Of a stretch of 64,000 nucleotides of DNA, positions 32,634-42,909 are shown piece after piece. A model generated the notes under the pieces. That model made no database searches. It had not been told where the DNA came from and saw nothing but the letters and a program-made list of their open reading frames with translations. The position numbers were made by a program, and so were the translations under genes. Source of the DNA: Ruminococcus flavefaciens 007c. Its GTDB lineage: Bacteria > Bacillota > Clostridia > Oscillospirales > Ruminococcaceae. Position 1 is the stretch's first letter. Each line of letters starts with the position of its first letter. The stretch spans positions 1 to 64,000 of the forward strand of contig NZ_ATAX01000008.1 in the NCBI RefSeq assembly GCF_000571935.1, read 5' to 3'.

Positions 32634-34893
32634 TTCTCGCCTCTTTCGCAGCCTCTACCAGATTGGTAAGGCTGGGGACCGTTTCCTCGTTGCCTCTTGT
32701 TTTAAGTCCGCAGTCGGGATTTATCCACAGCTTTTCAGCAGGGATACGCTCCCTCATCTTGCTGATGGCAGACTTTATCTCCTCCTTTGAGGGAACTCTC
32801 GGAGAATGTATATCATATACTCCGGGGCCTACCTCTGTACGGAAATTGTTCTCCTTGAGCACATCAAGTATAGTAAGATCGGATCTTGACGCCTCAAAGG
32901 TTATAACGTCAGCGTCCATATCGTCAATATCCTTGATTATATCAGCAAACTCGCTGTAACACATATGGGTATGTATCTGTGTTTCTGCCTTTACGCCGCT
33001 ATGAACGTATCTGAATGCAGGGATAGCCCAGTCAAGATAATCCTCTCTCCAGTCAGACCTGCGGAGGGGAAGCTTTTCACGGAGAGCGGCCTCGTCAACC
33101 TGTATGATGCTGATGCCGTTGGCTTCAAGGTCAAGTACCTCCTCGCGTATGGCAAGAGCTATCTGCAATGCGCTCTCTTTCAGTGTTATATCCTCTCTCG
33201 GGAAGGACCAGTTGAGTATGGTAACAGGTCCTGTGAGCATACCCTTTACAGGCTTGTCGGTAAGGCTCTGAGCGTATACAGACCATTTTACGGTCATAGG
33301 TCTGGCTCTGGATATGTCTCCCCAGATCACAGGGGGCTTTACGCAGCGGGTACCGTAGGACTGCACCCATGCCTTTTCCGTAAAGATATATCCGTCAAGG
33401 CACTCTCCGAAGTACTCCACCATATCGTTTCGCTCGAATTCGCCGTGTACCAGTACATCAAGGCCTATATTCTCCTGAAGTGCGATACACTCGGCTATCT
33501 TCTTCTCGATAAAGAACTCGTAATCGCTGTTGGAAAGCGCTCCCCTGCGGTTGGATTTACGTGCCGACTTGACCTCGGCAGTCTGGGGGAATGAGCCGAT
33601 TGTAGTTGTGGGGAACAGGGGCAGATTGAATCTTGCCTTCTGTATCTTCTCGCGCTCTGCAAATGCAGGAAGTCTTACAAAATCCTTATCCGTAAGCGAA
33701 GCTACCTTTGCTCTTACAACTTCATTGCCGCCTGTTCTCGGCTCGCTGTGGAGAGCAAGATTGCGCCTGTATTCCTCAGTTTCCGCGGGGCACTGAGAGG
33801 CTGTTATCCTTTTCAGTTCCTCAAGCTCTGTGAGCTTTTCCTCCGCATAGGCAAAATGCTTTTTGCAGCGCTCCTCCAGCTTTGTTTCGTTTGCAAGAGT
33901 ACAGGGAACGTGAAGAAGCGAACAGGAGGTATTTATAACTATATCCTCTGTATGCTTTGCCAGCTCCGTAAGTGTAAGAAGTGAGGTGGCATAATTGTTG
34001 CGCCAGATATTCTTACCGTTTACTACGCCCGCAAACAAAGCTTTTCCGCTTGGGAAGCCGTTTTTCTTTACTAATTCCAGCGACTTTTTGCCCTCGGTAA
34101 AATCAAGGCCTATGCCGTCGAATCCAAGTCCGCAAAGCTCATTATAACAGTCGCGGACATCTCCGAAGTAGGTCTGGGCAATGACCTTTACCCCGCCCTT
34201 GTCAGAGAGTATCTTCTCATAAAGAGCCTTGAAGAGCTCTGTATCCTCGCTGCTCATATCCATTACCAGTGAAGGCTCGTCGAACTGCACCCACTCTGCG
34301 CCCAGACCGCACAGCTTTTTCAGTATCTCCGAATATGCTGCGGCTGTCTGTGATATGAAGTCGGCTGCTTTCTTGTTTCCCTTGTATCTTGCAAGCTTCA
34401 GGAACGTATAAGCGCCGATAATAACGGGCTTTGTCCTAACTCCGCTTTCAAGAGCCTCTGCAAAGAGCTCAAAGGGTTTTGTTCCCACAAGCTTTATTTC
34501 GGTGCTGTCATCTATTTCAGGCACCATATAGTGATAGTTGGTGTTGTACCACTTCTTCATGGCCAGAGCCTTTACATCGCCCTTTTCTCCCTGATAGCCT
34601 CTTGCTGCCGCAAAATATGTGTCCAGCTTTGAAAGACCGAGGCTTGTATATCTCCCGGGGACTGCATTCAGAAGAAATGCCGTATCAAGCACTCCGTCAT
34701 AGAATGAGAAGTCATTTGACGGTATAAGGTCAAGTCCGCTTTTTTTCTGGAGCTCCAGATTATATGAGCGTATCTCTCTTGCTGTCTTTTCAAGGTCTGC
34801 TGCTGTGATCTCTCCGCGGAAATACATCTCGCTTGCGAATTTGAGCTCACGAAGATTTCCTATTCTTGGGTATCCGATAATTGTTGTATTCAT
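32620..34893 (-). CDS. metE: Cobalamin-independent methionine synthase
   Basis: MetE transfers the methyl group from methyl-THF-polyglutamate to homocysteine to form methionine. Its 757 residues comprise the usual two barrels. The C-terminal zinc site is formed by His and Cys of THMCYSEF, a Glu in between, and Cys of NPDCGLKTR. The N-terminal opening [18 protein letters not shown] is the family signature. Start ATG 34893 has CGGAGG upstream, overlapping one arm of the 10-bp inverted repeat in the promoter. A LysR regulator gene lies immediately upstream on the same strand, as MetR does in other bacteria. Confidence 0.97.
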   Translation of the reverse strand: MNTTIIGYPRIGNLRELKFASEMYFRGEITAADLEKTAREIRSYNLELQKKSGLDLIPSNDFSFYDGVLDTAFLLNAVPGRYTSLGLSKLDTYFAAARGYQGEKGDVKALAMKKWYNTNYHYMVPEIDDSTEIKLVGTKPFELFAEALESGVRTKPVIIGAYTFLKLARYKGNKKAADFISQTAAAYSEILKKLCGLGAEWVQFDEPSLVMDMSSEDTELFKALYEKILSDKGGVKVIAQTYFGDVRDCYNELCGLGFDGIGLDFTEGKKSLELVKKNGFPSGKALFAGVVNGKNIWRNNYATSLLTLTELAKHTEDIVINTSCSLLHVPCTLANETKLEERCKKHFAYAEEKLTELEELKRITASQCPAETEEYRRNLALHSEPRTGGNEVVRAKVASLTDKDFVRLPAFAEREKIQKARFNLPLFPTTTIGSFPQTAEVKSARKSNRRGALSNSDYEFFIEKKIAECIALQENIGLDVLVHGEFERNDMVEYFGECLDGYIFTEKAWVQSYGTRCVKPPVIWGDISRARPMTVKWSVYAQSLTDKPVKGMLTGPVTILNWSFPREDITLKESALQIALAIREEVLDLEANGISIIQVDEAALREKLPLRRSDWREDYLDWAIPAFRYVHSGVKAETQIHTHMCYSEFADIIKDIDDMDADVITFEASRSDLTILDVLKENNFRTEVGPGVYDIHSPRVPSKEEIKSAISKMRERIPAEKLWINPDCGLKTRGNEETVPSLTNLVEAAKEARNENC

Positions 34894-34904
34894 TGCCTAT
34901 TCCT

Positions 34905-34955
34905 CCGATATGCTTTAGTAATGTTATTATAGCATATCGGCCAGAAATGTGTTAA
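34905..34955 (-). promoter_or_regulatory. metEF promoter inside a perfect inverted repeat
   Basis: CCGATATGCT (34905-34914) and AGCATATCGG (34931-34940) form a perfect 10-bp inverted repeat with a 16-base centre that contains the minus-strand -10 TATAAT (34926-34931). A -35 TTAACA lies at 34950-34955. A bound regulator would cover the promoter. One arm also overlaps the metE ribosome site. Confidence 0.75.
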
Positions 34956-34993
34956 TATCAAAAAGAAATGCAGTACCATAGCCAAAAGCTATA

Positions 34994-35902
34994 TCAGGAA
35001 GAGTAGTTTGCGATATATTCCTTAAGGTGTTCAAGATACCTGAGAGTTATCTCATTCATCTGACGGTCGATGGTTATATAGCCTATCTCCATACTTTCAT
35101 CGCTTTCAAGAGGAATGGAAACGATGTTGCTTCCGTTGAGATCCGAGCTGAGTATACCCGATGAGATGGTATATCCGTCAAGGCCGATGAGAAGATTGAA
35201 CAGTGTGGCTCTGTCCGATACAATTATATTTTTCGGACTTTCCGCTGTGATATGGAGCTCCTCGGCAAAGTAAAACGAATTTCTCACGCCCTGGTCGTAG
35301 GTAAGGCGGGGAAAGGCTTTCAGGTCGTCCAGTGTGACCGATTTCTTCCCTACAAGAGGATTGCTCCTGCTGACAAAAACATGAGGCTCTGCCGTAAACA
35401 GCGATACGAACTTCAGCTCCTCATTCTGAAGGATATGCTTTATTACCTCACGGTTGAACCTGCTTAGATACAGGACTCCTATATCACTGCGGCGGGTGCG
35501 GACGTCCTCGATTATCTCTGCGGTCTTCAGCTCTCGCAGGGAGAATTCGTACTTGTCACGGCCGTACTCCCTGACAAGCTCCACGAATGCGTTGACTACA
35601 AACGCATAATGCTGAGAAGATACTGCAAAGGCTCTGTTCGGCGGCGGCGCGGACTTGTACTCATTTTCAAGCAGCTCGGTCTGCTCGATTATCTGTCTTG
35701 CATAGGAAAGGAATTTTGTGCCCTCCTCGGACATATACACGCCTCTGTTGCTTCTGTGGAAAATGGTTATACCCATTTCCTTTTCCAGCTCGGCAACAGA
35801 TTTTGAAAGGCTGGGCTGCGCTATAAACAGGCGTTCCGCCGCCAGTGTTATGGAACCCGTTTCAGCTATCATTATAATGTACTTCAGTTGCTGCAGTGTC
35901 AT
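34994..35902 (-). CDS. LysR family regulator, probably of metEF
   Basis: This 302-residue regulator has an N-terminal helix-turn-helix (residues 1-60: MTLQQLKYIIMIAETGSITLAAERLFIAQPSLSKSVAELEKE in overall pattern) and a type II periplasmic-binding-like effector domain (about 90-300). I place the start at ATG 35902 with GGGAGG 7 bases upstream; 67 residues of upstream open frame overlap its promoter. It sits directly upstream of metE, so a MetR-like role with homocysteine as effector is likely but inferred. TAAAGCATAT near its own promoter is shared with the metE inverted repeat, which fits autoregulation. Confidence 0.88.
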   Translation of the reverse strand: MTLQQLKYIIMIAETGSITLAAERLFIAQPSLSKSVAELEKEMGITIFHRSNRGVYMSEEGTKFLSYARQIIEQTELLENEYKSAPPPNRAFAVSSQHYAFVVNAFVELVREYGRDKYEFSLRELKTAEIIEDVRTRRSDIGVLYLSRFNREVIKHILQNEELKFVSLFTAEPHVFVSRSNPLVGKKSVTLDDLKAFPRLTYDQGVRNSFYFAEELHITAESPKNIIVSDRATLFNLLIGLDGYTISSGILSSDLNGSNIVSIPLESDESMEIGYITIDRQMNEITLRYLEHLKEYIANYSS

Positions 35903-35950
35903 TGACTGACCTCCCAATATAAAATAAACGGCAGCTTCAATGCCATTATC

Positions 35951-35979
35951 ATTATATAGCGTTATTTTTTTATTGTCAA
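35951..35979 (-). promoter_or_regulatory. Promoter of lysR-type gene
   Basis: On the minus strand TTGACA (35974-35979) and TATAAT (35951-35956) have a 17-base spacer. Just upstream is a TAAAGCATAT half-site (about 35983-35995) also found in the metE repeat. Confidence 0.8.
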
Positions 35980-36083
35980 TATTTAAAGCATATGATAATA
36001 CAGCTGCTGTTCGATCATTCCTGACATAAAATGCTCCCTCCGGAGTCTTGAATTCCGTAGGGAGCATACCGTTTTCACCGTAT

Positions 36084-37307
36084 TTATTTGCTGTTGAGCC
36101 CATTAATTTTCACATCGCCGTCGATATAATTCTTTATTCCTGTAGCACTGTAGCTTTTAGCATTTCTTAATCCGCCTCTGAGCTTTTTGGAGATCTTATA
36201 GTTTATTATTGCAGAAGCTATGAAAACAAATGATGAAGCACCAAACAATGAAAATACAGTAGTTATCAGCAAAGCAATCGGTACAGACATATAATCTTCC
36301 TTCACAAAGAAATAACAAAGAATGAAGGTCACTGCCATCAAAAACACAAATATCAGCAGCCCGTAAAGCTTAGCCTTATAATTAAACGGAACATCGGGAG
36401 AAGCAAATTCACCTGTCTGACCATTCATTGCAAATGTGTAATCCTGTCCTTTATACGCAACATTCAGAAACCATATCGGAACAAGATAATAGGTCAGCTT
36501 TTTATCGCTTATCACACTTTCCTTAACTGCCATGCCCGGAATATAGTCTCCTCCCGCTGCCAGAGCAGCTCTTGCGGAGCATACCTGTTTTACCTCTTCA
36601 TCGGCGTGATTCATAGCATTTTCGGCTCCGATGGAGTACCTGCCTGCATAAAATCCCGTAAGACATGATTCGGTGAAGTCTTCCGCATCATCAAACTGAA
36701 ATGGTGCAACAGAATAGAAAATATCCTTCTTTATATCTGTTCCCAGTATAGGAAAATCCTTGATCCTGAACCTTACGCTGTCGGAAGTTCCGCCCACCGA
36801 ATCGCAGGTACAGCTGTATACCCATATAGGTATATAACAGCCCACAATACCGTCTGTGACCGACGATGCCTTGAATTCATCGGGAGCATAGACTGAACCT
36901 GCAATGTTCTGTCTGTACTTCTCGGCAAATTCCTCTGCTTTTCTCCTGAACGGTATGACCTTATCGGGACGCAGATCCCCGGCAAAATTTGAAGAAACAA
37001 CTACCTCATGATTGCAGAAAGGACATCTGGCCGAAGCAGAAGTATTCTTTGTTATGATATTTCCGCCGCAGGAAGGACAGGTATATTCCGCAAGCTGTTC
37101 AAGTATATTCGGTTCCCATACATATTTGGTGCGCTCCACCCAGTCAAAATCCGATAGCTTTTTATCGGACACTTCATTGAAATGGGAACGTATATATTCA
37201 AAGTCGTAACTGTTTGAGCAAAAAGTGCAGACCATGCGCTGTTCGTTAATGTCAAAGCGCATCGGTGCTCCGCAGGACGGACATTTGTATTCCGAAACTT
37301 CTGCCAT
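36084..37307 (-). CDS. TFIIB-type zinc-ribbon membrane protein
   Basis: This 407-residue protein carries two N-terminal zinc ribbons (CPSCGAP..CTFC at about 6-30 and CPSCGGN..CPFC at about 68-95). A soluble middle region of unknown fold follows, with YIPIWVYSCTCD and YYLVPIWFLNVAYKGQ strands, and then two transmembrane helices (about 325-375). Such proteins are common in Clostridia and have no established function. Start ATG 37307 is supported by AGGTGG 7 bases upstream; the earlier ATGs lack one. Its stop lies 182 bases before the lysR start, so the gene is close to but separate from the methionine locus. Confidence 0.8.
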   Translation of the reverse strand: MAEVSEYKCPSCGAPMRFDINEQRMVCTFCSNSYDFEYIRSHFNEVSDKKLSDFDWVERTKYVWEPNILEQLAEYTCPSCGGNIITKNTSASARCPFCNHEVVVSSNFAGDLRPDKVIPFRRKAEEFAEKYRQNIAGSVYAPDEFKASSVTDGIVGCYIPIWVYSCTCDSVGGTSDSVRFRIKDFPILGTDIKKDIFYSVAPFQFDDAEDFTESCLTGFYAGRYSIGAENAMNHADEEVKQVCSARAALAAGGDYIPGMAVKESVISDKKLTYYLVPIWFLNVAYKGQDYTFAMNGQTGEFASPDVPFNYKAKLYGLLIFVFLMAVTFILCYFFVKEDYMSVPIALLITTVFSLFGASSFVFIASAIINYKISKKLRGGLRNAKSYSATGIKNYIDGDVKINGLNSK

Positions 37308-37343
37308 ACTATCGCCACCTGCCATTATTACAAATTCATCAGA

Positions 37344-37372
37344 ATTATAACATATAACATCATTCAAGTCAA
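37344..37372 (-). promoter_or_regulatory. Promoter of zinc-ribbon gene
   Basis: On the minus strand TTGACT (37367-37372) and TATAAT (37344-37349) have a 17-base spacer. Confidence 0.8.
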
Positions 37373-37726
37373 GAATTTGAATATGCTTCTGTTTTTAAAC
37401 AGAAATTCCAATAGTATGCTCGGACTCAAATACTCCTAATTCACATTCTTCAATTAGTTATGTTTATAGCTTAGCCGCAAAAGACAGAAGGGCATTCCCC
37501 GGGGATCTTTTTATCCTGTTTTCTCGCTTTTGTCTGCCTTGATGCAGTCACTATAGGCCAAGTGTTGAGTTCCTGTGCTGTCCTTATAAAGCGGATAAGC
37601 ACGTACATACCATGTTTGACTTTGTCCGTGTGTATTTCAGGATCAACTCTTTCTCAGAAAGACAGAGACAGGGATGTCAGAACAAAGGGAGCTGTAAAAT
37701 CTGCACTTGGAAAAGCTAAAGTATGC
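37373..37726. other. Gene-poor region with decayed minus-strand reading frame
   Basis: No intact gene was found. A minus-strand frame at about 37490-37650 reads KVKHGMYVLIRFIRTAQELN and ends VFCG-stop, without a start or ribosome site. It could be the remains of a lost gene. Confidence 0.3.
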
Positions 37727-37763
37727 AAAAAAACGCTCAGGCCCCCCACTGAGCGTTTCATTA
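37727..37763 (-). terminator. Terminator of metal-ATPase gene
   Basis: On the minus strand AACGCTCAG and CTGAGCGTT pair around a GC-rich loop, followed by TTTTTT. It lies 10 bases after the ATPase stop codon. Confidence 0.88.
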
Positions 37764-37771
37764 TATCCGCT

Positions 37772-39841
37772 TTATTTCAGCTCTGTCATACTTTTTAAGC
37801 CTATAGCAAGTGTCGAAGCATTATGCAAAAGTGCAGATGTCGCAGGTGGCAGGACTCCAAGGACACCAAGTCCGATAAGTCCGCCATTAAAGCCTATTAT
37901 AGTTCTGTAATTCCAATGAATACGCTTCATAAGAGCATTGCTCAGACGTTTCAGTTCGACAAGAGCATAAAGGTCATCAGCAGATATAGTTATATCAGCT
38001 ATCTCACGGGCAATGGCAGCTCCTGTGCTTATGGCTATGCCTGCATCAGCCTCGCTCAGTGCAGGAGAATCGTTGACACCGTCGCCTATCATTACGACCG
38101 TTCTTCCCGCATCATGCTCTGCTCGGATAAATGCAGCCTTGTCTTCCGGAAGCACCTCTGCATGATACTCGTCGACTCCGACTTTTTCAGCAACTGCTTT
38201 TGCTGTGCGCTCGTTGTCACCTGTCATCATTACAACCTTTGAAATGCCATATTCGTGAAGTTTCGATATAACTTCAGCCGCTTCCTTACGAAGTGGGTCT
38301 TCAATGCATATAACTGCCGCAACTTCGCCGCCTATTGCAAGATACAGATGTGAATACTCCTCAGGCAACTCATTGTATCTTTCATCATCGGGCTCGGTGC
38401 AGTTCTCGTCCTCGATGATGAAATGATGGCTTCCGATGAGTACACGCTCATTCTCTACCATGCTTGATATTCCGTGTGCAACAACATACTCAACACTTGA
38501 GTGGAACTCCTCATGTTCAAGACCCTTTTCAGATGCCGCAGCTACAACAGCGTTAGCTATAGAGTGTGGATAATGCTCCTCAAGGCAGGCTGCAAGACGC
38601 AGCATTTCATCCTCGTCACGTTCTCCGAAGGCTATGACCTTAGCTACTCGCGGGCTTGAATGAGTAAGCGTTCCCGTTTTATCAAAAACTATGGTATCTG
38701 CTTCTGCAACAGCTTCAAGAAAACGTCCTCCCTTCACTGTTATGCCGAATCTACTGCAATCACGCATTGCTGAAAGCACGGAAATAGGCATCGCAAGTTT
38801 CAGAGCACATGAAAAGTCAACCATAAGGATAGAAAGTGCTTTTGTGGCGTTCCGTGTGAGAAGCCATGTGAGAAGCGTTCCGCCTAAACTCCACGATACA
38901 AGCTTATCCGCAAGATGTGAAGCCTTGTCCTCGGCAGAGGATTTCAGCTTCTCTGACTCCTCTATCATCTTCACGATCCGGTCATAGCGGCCGCCCCCTG
39001 CGGTATTCTCGACTCTGACAGTACACTCGCCGTCCTCTACAACTGTTCCTGCGTAGACGTAAGCCCCCTCGCTCTTATGAACCGGCACAGATTCGCCTGT
39101 CATGGAAGACTGATTTACCATTGCGTCGCCCGATACAACCTTACCGTCAAGCGGTATCATAGAGCCTGTTCTGACTACTATCATATCACCCTTGCGGACT
39201 TCGTTAACTGACACAAGAACCTCCTGTCCGTCAGCAGTCTTAGTCCAGACCTGTTCCACTCCGAGAGACATAGTCCTTGCAAGGTCATCAATTGACTTCC
39301 TGTGTGTCCACTCATCGAGGATATCTCCTACATTCAGCAGAAACATCACCGAGCCTGCGGTCTTGAAATCACCACGGAACAGTGATACTCCGATAGCAGT
39401 TGCATCAAGTACAGATACTTCAAGCCTGCCTTTCAGCAGACATTTCAGTCCCCGAAATATGTATTTTGCAGCTTTGATAAAAGCAATTATCCTGCGTATA
39501 GGCTGGGGCAGTATCAGTTTATTTATATATCTTCTTATAACCACAGCGGCAAGTTTTTCCTCATAATTCTTGTTAAGTTCTCTTCCTGTACGCTCGGGAA
39601 CAAGTGATATTTTTTCCTCACTTTCAAAAGAAAAGCATGACAGTTCCTGTATTACCTTCTCCCTCGGACAGGTGTATGCAATGATCACATCACAGGTACG
39701 TTCAAATACCTGAACCCTTGTTACTCCTATTACGGCAGACAGCGCATATTCCGCAATATCTGCCTGCCTGACGGTCATTCGCTTTATGCAGAAGCGTACT
39801 CGCATACGCCCCTTTGATTCATGCATTATCTTGCATTTCAT
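37772..39841 (-). CDS. P1B-type metal-transporting ATPase
   Basis: This 689-residue P-type ATPase moves transition-metal ions across the membrane. The actuator loop has MTGES, the phosphorylation site is FDKTGTLT, and the hinge has GDGVNDSPAL. The HP metal-ATPase motif appears as EEHYPHSIA. The transport-site helix reads MVDFSCALKLAMP, so the usual CPC is replaced by Ser-Cys-Ala, an arrangement found in ATPases linked to Mn or Zn rather than Cu. The N-terminus is a short degenerate metal-binding-like domain. The start has AGGAGG. A structured 115-base RNA and the DUF6110-type gene lie immediately upstream in the same transcript. Ion specificity is inferred. Confidence 0.93.
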   Translation of the reverse strand: MKCKIMHESKGRMRVRFCIKRMTVRQADIAEYALSAVIGVTRVQVFERTCDVIIAYTCPREKVIQELSCFSFESEEKISLVPERTGRELNKNYEEKLAAVVIRRYINKLILPQPIRRIIAFIKAAKYIFRGLKCLLKGRLEVSVLDATAIGVSLFRGDFKTAGSVMFLLNVGDILDEWTHRKSIDDLARTMSLGVEQVWTKTADGQEVLVSVNEVRKGDMIVVRTGSMIPLDGKVVSGDAMVNQSSMTGESVPVHKSEGAYVYAGTVVEDGECTVRVENTAGGGRYDRIVKMIEESEKLKSSAEDKASHLADKLVSWSLGGTLLTWLLTRNATKALSILMVDFSCALKLAMPISVLSAMRDCSRFGITVKGGRFLEAVAEADTIVFDKTGTLTHSSPRVAKVIAFGERDEDEMLRLAACLEEHYPHSIANAVVAAASEKGLEHEEFHSSVEYVVAHGISSMVENERVLIGSHHFIIEDENCTEPDDERYNELPEEYSHLYLAIGGEVAAVICIEDPLRKEAAEVISKLHEYGISKVVMMTGDNERTAKAVAEKVGVDEYHAEVLPEDKAAFIRAEHDAGRTVVMIGDGVNDSPALSEADAGIAISTGAAIAREIADITISADDLYALVELKRLSNALMKRIHWNYRTIIGFNGGLIGLGVLGVLPPATSALLHNASTLAIGLKSMTELK

Positions 39842-39858
39842 ATTATATCCTCCTATAA

Positions 39859-39973
39859 AAACAGACCGGAGAGGAGCCCCCTCTGGCGGCTAGTGGCATA
39901 AAATTACCGAGCCCATAGTTTTAGACTCGGTAACCCGCTTTTTGCCAACAGAAGCCAACTTATCGGTCTGTTT
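39859..39973 (-). ncRNA. Structured RNA element between DUF6110 gene and metal ATPase
   Basis: On the minus strand a 10-bp outer stem AAACAGACCG / CGGTCTGTTT (39964-39973 with 39859-39868) encloses two arms. The long arm stacks GGCT/AGCC, TGGCA/TGCCA and an 8-bp hairpin TTACCGAG/CTCGGTAA (39904-39933). The short arm is AGAGG/CCTCT (39870-39884). The result is a three-way junction, followed by TTTTTAT and the ATPase ribosome site. It begins right after the DUF6110 stop codon. It may be a metal-sensing riboswitch or a processing/attenuation element. I could not match it to a known class. Confidence 0.55.
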
Positions 39974-39977
39974 GGGT

Positions 39978-40274
39978 TTATTCTGCGCTTGTATCAGCTA
40001 TCTCTTCACTCTCGTCTGCGATAACGGCAGCTTCTTCCACAGCAGCTCTCTGTTCATTTATATCTTTTGCATCAGAAAGGATATCATCACAGTTTTCACG
40101 AACAGTCGTTACTGTTTCCATAACATTATCCTTTGCGCGAAGCACAGCAGCAGTTGCATGAGTGTAGCACTTCTTTGCGTCCTTGCTTGAAAGCACACGT
40201 ATACCTGCTGTACCGAAAAGAACTCCGCCTGCAAACAGGCCTAATTTTTTCCATGGGATATCATTGAATTTCAT
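39978..40274 (-). CDS. DUF6110-type small membrane protein, putative partner of metal ATPase
   Basis: This 98-residue protein has one short N-terminal hydrophobic segment (KLGLFAGGVLFGTAGIRVL, about 10-28). The SSKDAKKCYTHATAAVLRAKD core is typical of the DUF6110 family, and the tail is acidic (ending ADESEEIADTSAE). Proteins of this kind sit beside P1B ATPases in Clostridia. By position and build they resemble the mycobacterial PacL proteins (DUF1490), which bind metal and stabilise CtpC/CtpG ATPases. That parallel is inference. It is the first gene of the operon; AGGTGATC precedes its ATG. Confidence 0.8.
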   Translation of the reverse strand: MKFNDIPWKKLGLFAGGVLFGTAGIRVLSSKDAKKCYTHATAAVLRAKDNVMETVTTVRENCDDILSDAKDINEQRAAVEEAAVIADESEEIADTSAE

Positions 40275-40379
40275 AAGATCACCTCAGTAATAAGTCGGAA
40301 GATTTGCTTTCTTTATATTTATGATAACATATACAGCAAATGCTTTCCGCTCTGAATAGTCATGAGTTGATATATGATA

Positions 40380-41207
40380 CTAATACGCCAATTTTTCGTG
40401 TATCAAGCGATTTGTCAGACTCGATGCATTTTTATGCTCCGTTTGGTAATACTTGGGATTGACTCCCATAACTTCACGGAATGCACTTGAAAATTTGCTT
40501 GCATTGCAGTATCCTACTTCCTCTGCAATATCGATTATACGCATATCAGTACCGCACATAAGCTCAGCCGCGCAGAACATTTTCCTGTTCTTCACATAGG
40601 TATAAACAGGACATCCAAGAACCTCTTTAAACCCGCTTTTCAGCGCAGTCTGATTTATACCGAAAATTTCAGAAAGCTGTGCTATAGTAAAATGCTCAGA
40701 TACATTCTGACAAATAAAAGCCCCCACCTGTTTTATCACTTTCTGCTGTTCCGTAAAAGCTCTTTTCTGTTCACTTAAAAGCATAAACAGTTCAAGTAGT
40801 TTTATTCTAAGCATAGAAATTTTGTACTCATCAGATTTATAGTATATCTCAGAAAAAAGTTTCTGTATTTTTTCATCAGCATCGAATATATGCTGTTCAC
40901 AGTATTGTATATTTCTGAATATATCGGGAATATCAATAAACTCTGCAACAGCCTCACTATTGCATCGTAAATCGATAAGCAGAGTTATCCCACGTTGATC
41001 TGCCGAACATGACATCAGATATTTTTGTGTATCGTCATGCATACAAATAAAATACTTTTTATCCATGACATAATAGTATTCATCGTTAAGCCGATATTCA
41101 CAGACGCCTTTTATGCAATAGCTTATTTCCATAGTATTATCACATGAAGTATGATAAATATCTCCGACTATAAGTTTAATATCGGGGAACAGCTGATATT
41201 CCGCCAC
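40380..41207 (-). CDS. AraC family transcriptional regulator
   Basis: This 275-residue protein has an N-terminal cupin-like effector region (about 1-150, including CIKGVCEYRLNDEYYYVMDKKYF as pattern) and two C-terminal helix-turn-helices (about 170-265). Signature segments are FTIAQLSEIFGINQTALKSGF, RIIDIAEEVGYCNASKFSSAF and NPKYYQ. Its ligand and targets are unknown. Situated between the metal ATPase operon and the enolase/DtxR block, it may take part in metal or siderophore control, as clostridial AraC proteins near metal transporters sometimes do. It is monocistronic. Confidence 0.9.
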   Translation of the reverse strand: MAEYQLFPDIKLIVGDIYHTSCDNTMEISYCIKGVCEYRLNDEYYYVMDKKYFICMHDDTQKYLMSCSADQRGITLLIDLRCNSEAVAEFIDIPDIFRNIQYCEQHIFDADEKIQKLFSEIYYKSDEYKISMLRIKLLELFMLLSEQKRAFTEQQKVIKQVGAFICQNVSEHFTIAQLSEIFGINQTALKSGFKEVLGCPVYTYVKNRKMFCAAELMCGTDMRIIDIAEEVGYCNASKFSSAFREVMGVNPKYYQTEHKNASSLTNRLIHEKLAY

Positions 41208-41365
41208 ATAATCACCGCCGTCAGTTAGTGTTTTATAACAATATAAATATTATCACTTCAAAACTCGGGTGTCAACGATAAAAACAGATTTTTGTATTGT
41301 TATATATATCAAACATTAATAATAATAGTATTTTTGTTAGTGCATACAAATATTATATACACTAA

Positions 41366-41417
41366 TTGACTTTTACTTCAGGCGATGATATAATCTAACT
41401 GTTAGTTGATTCTAACG
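41366..41417 (+). promoter_or_regulatory. Strong promoter upstream of eno with DtxR-like operators
   Basis: TTGACT (41366-41371) and TATAAT (41389-41394) are 17 bases apart. Immediately downstream are CTAACTGTTAG (41396-41406) and GTTAG-TTGATT-CTAAC (41402-41417). These are overlapping inverted repeats of the CTAAC/GTTAG type also found at the dtxR-like gene promoter. Confidence 0.65.
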
Positions 41418-41432
41418 GAATAAATCATTATA

Positions 41433-41520
41433 GCAGGCTCCTTTCAGGGTCAAAAAAGATAAGGTTTAAATGTCCCGCATAAAAGAGCCTGCAGCGTCAA
41501 TAATGTGAGCAGTCACATTA
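41433..41520 (+). promoter_or_regulatory. Structured eno 5' leader
   Basis: GCAGGCTC (41433-41440) pairs with GAGCCTGC (41485-41492). A second perfect hairpin, TAATGTGA-GCAG-TCACATTA (41501-41520), ends 13 bases before the ribosome site. The second repeat could also be a protein-binding site. Confidence 0.5.
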
Positions 41521-41532
41521 AATATATTATAA

Positions 41533-42843
<1,311 letters not shown>

Positions 42844-42869
42844 TCTCCATGAACCTTCCTTCCATAATA

Positions 42870-42907
42870 AAACTCGCCTGCTCTTTTCAGTACAGGCGAG
42901 TTTTTAT
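42870..42907. terminator. Bidirectional terminator between eno and ZIP gene
   Basis: Stem AAACTCGCCTG / CAGGCGAGTTT with loop CTCTTTTCAGTA, followed by TT. Confidence 0.88.
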
Positions 42908-42909
42908 AT

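Noticed and set aside
39859..39973. Structured RNA as a yybP-ykoY or NiCo riboswitch
   Set aside because: The junction motifs I remember for those classes are not present; only the general three-way shape is seen.
41501..41520. TAATGTGAGCAGTCACATTA as a CRP/FNR site
   Set aside because: The spacing between TGTGA and TCACA is 4 bases, whereas those families use 6, so it is kept as a hairpin or unknown site.
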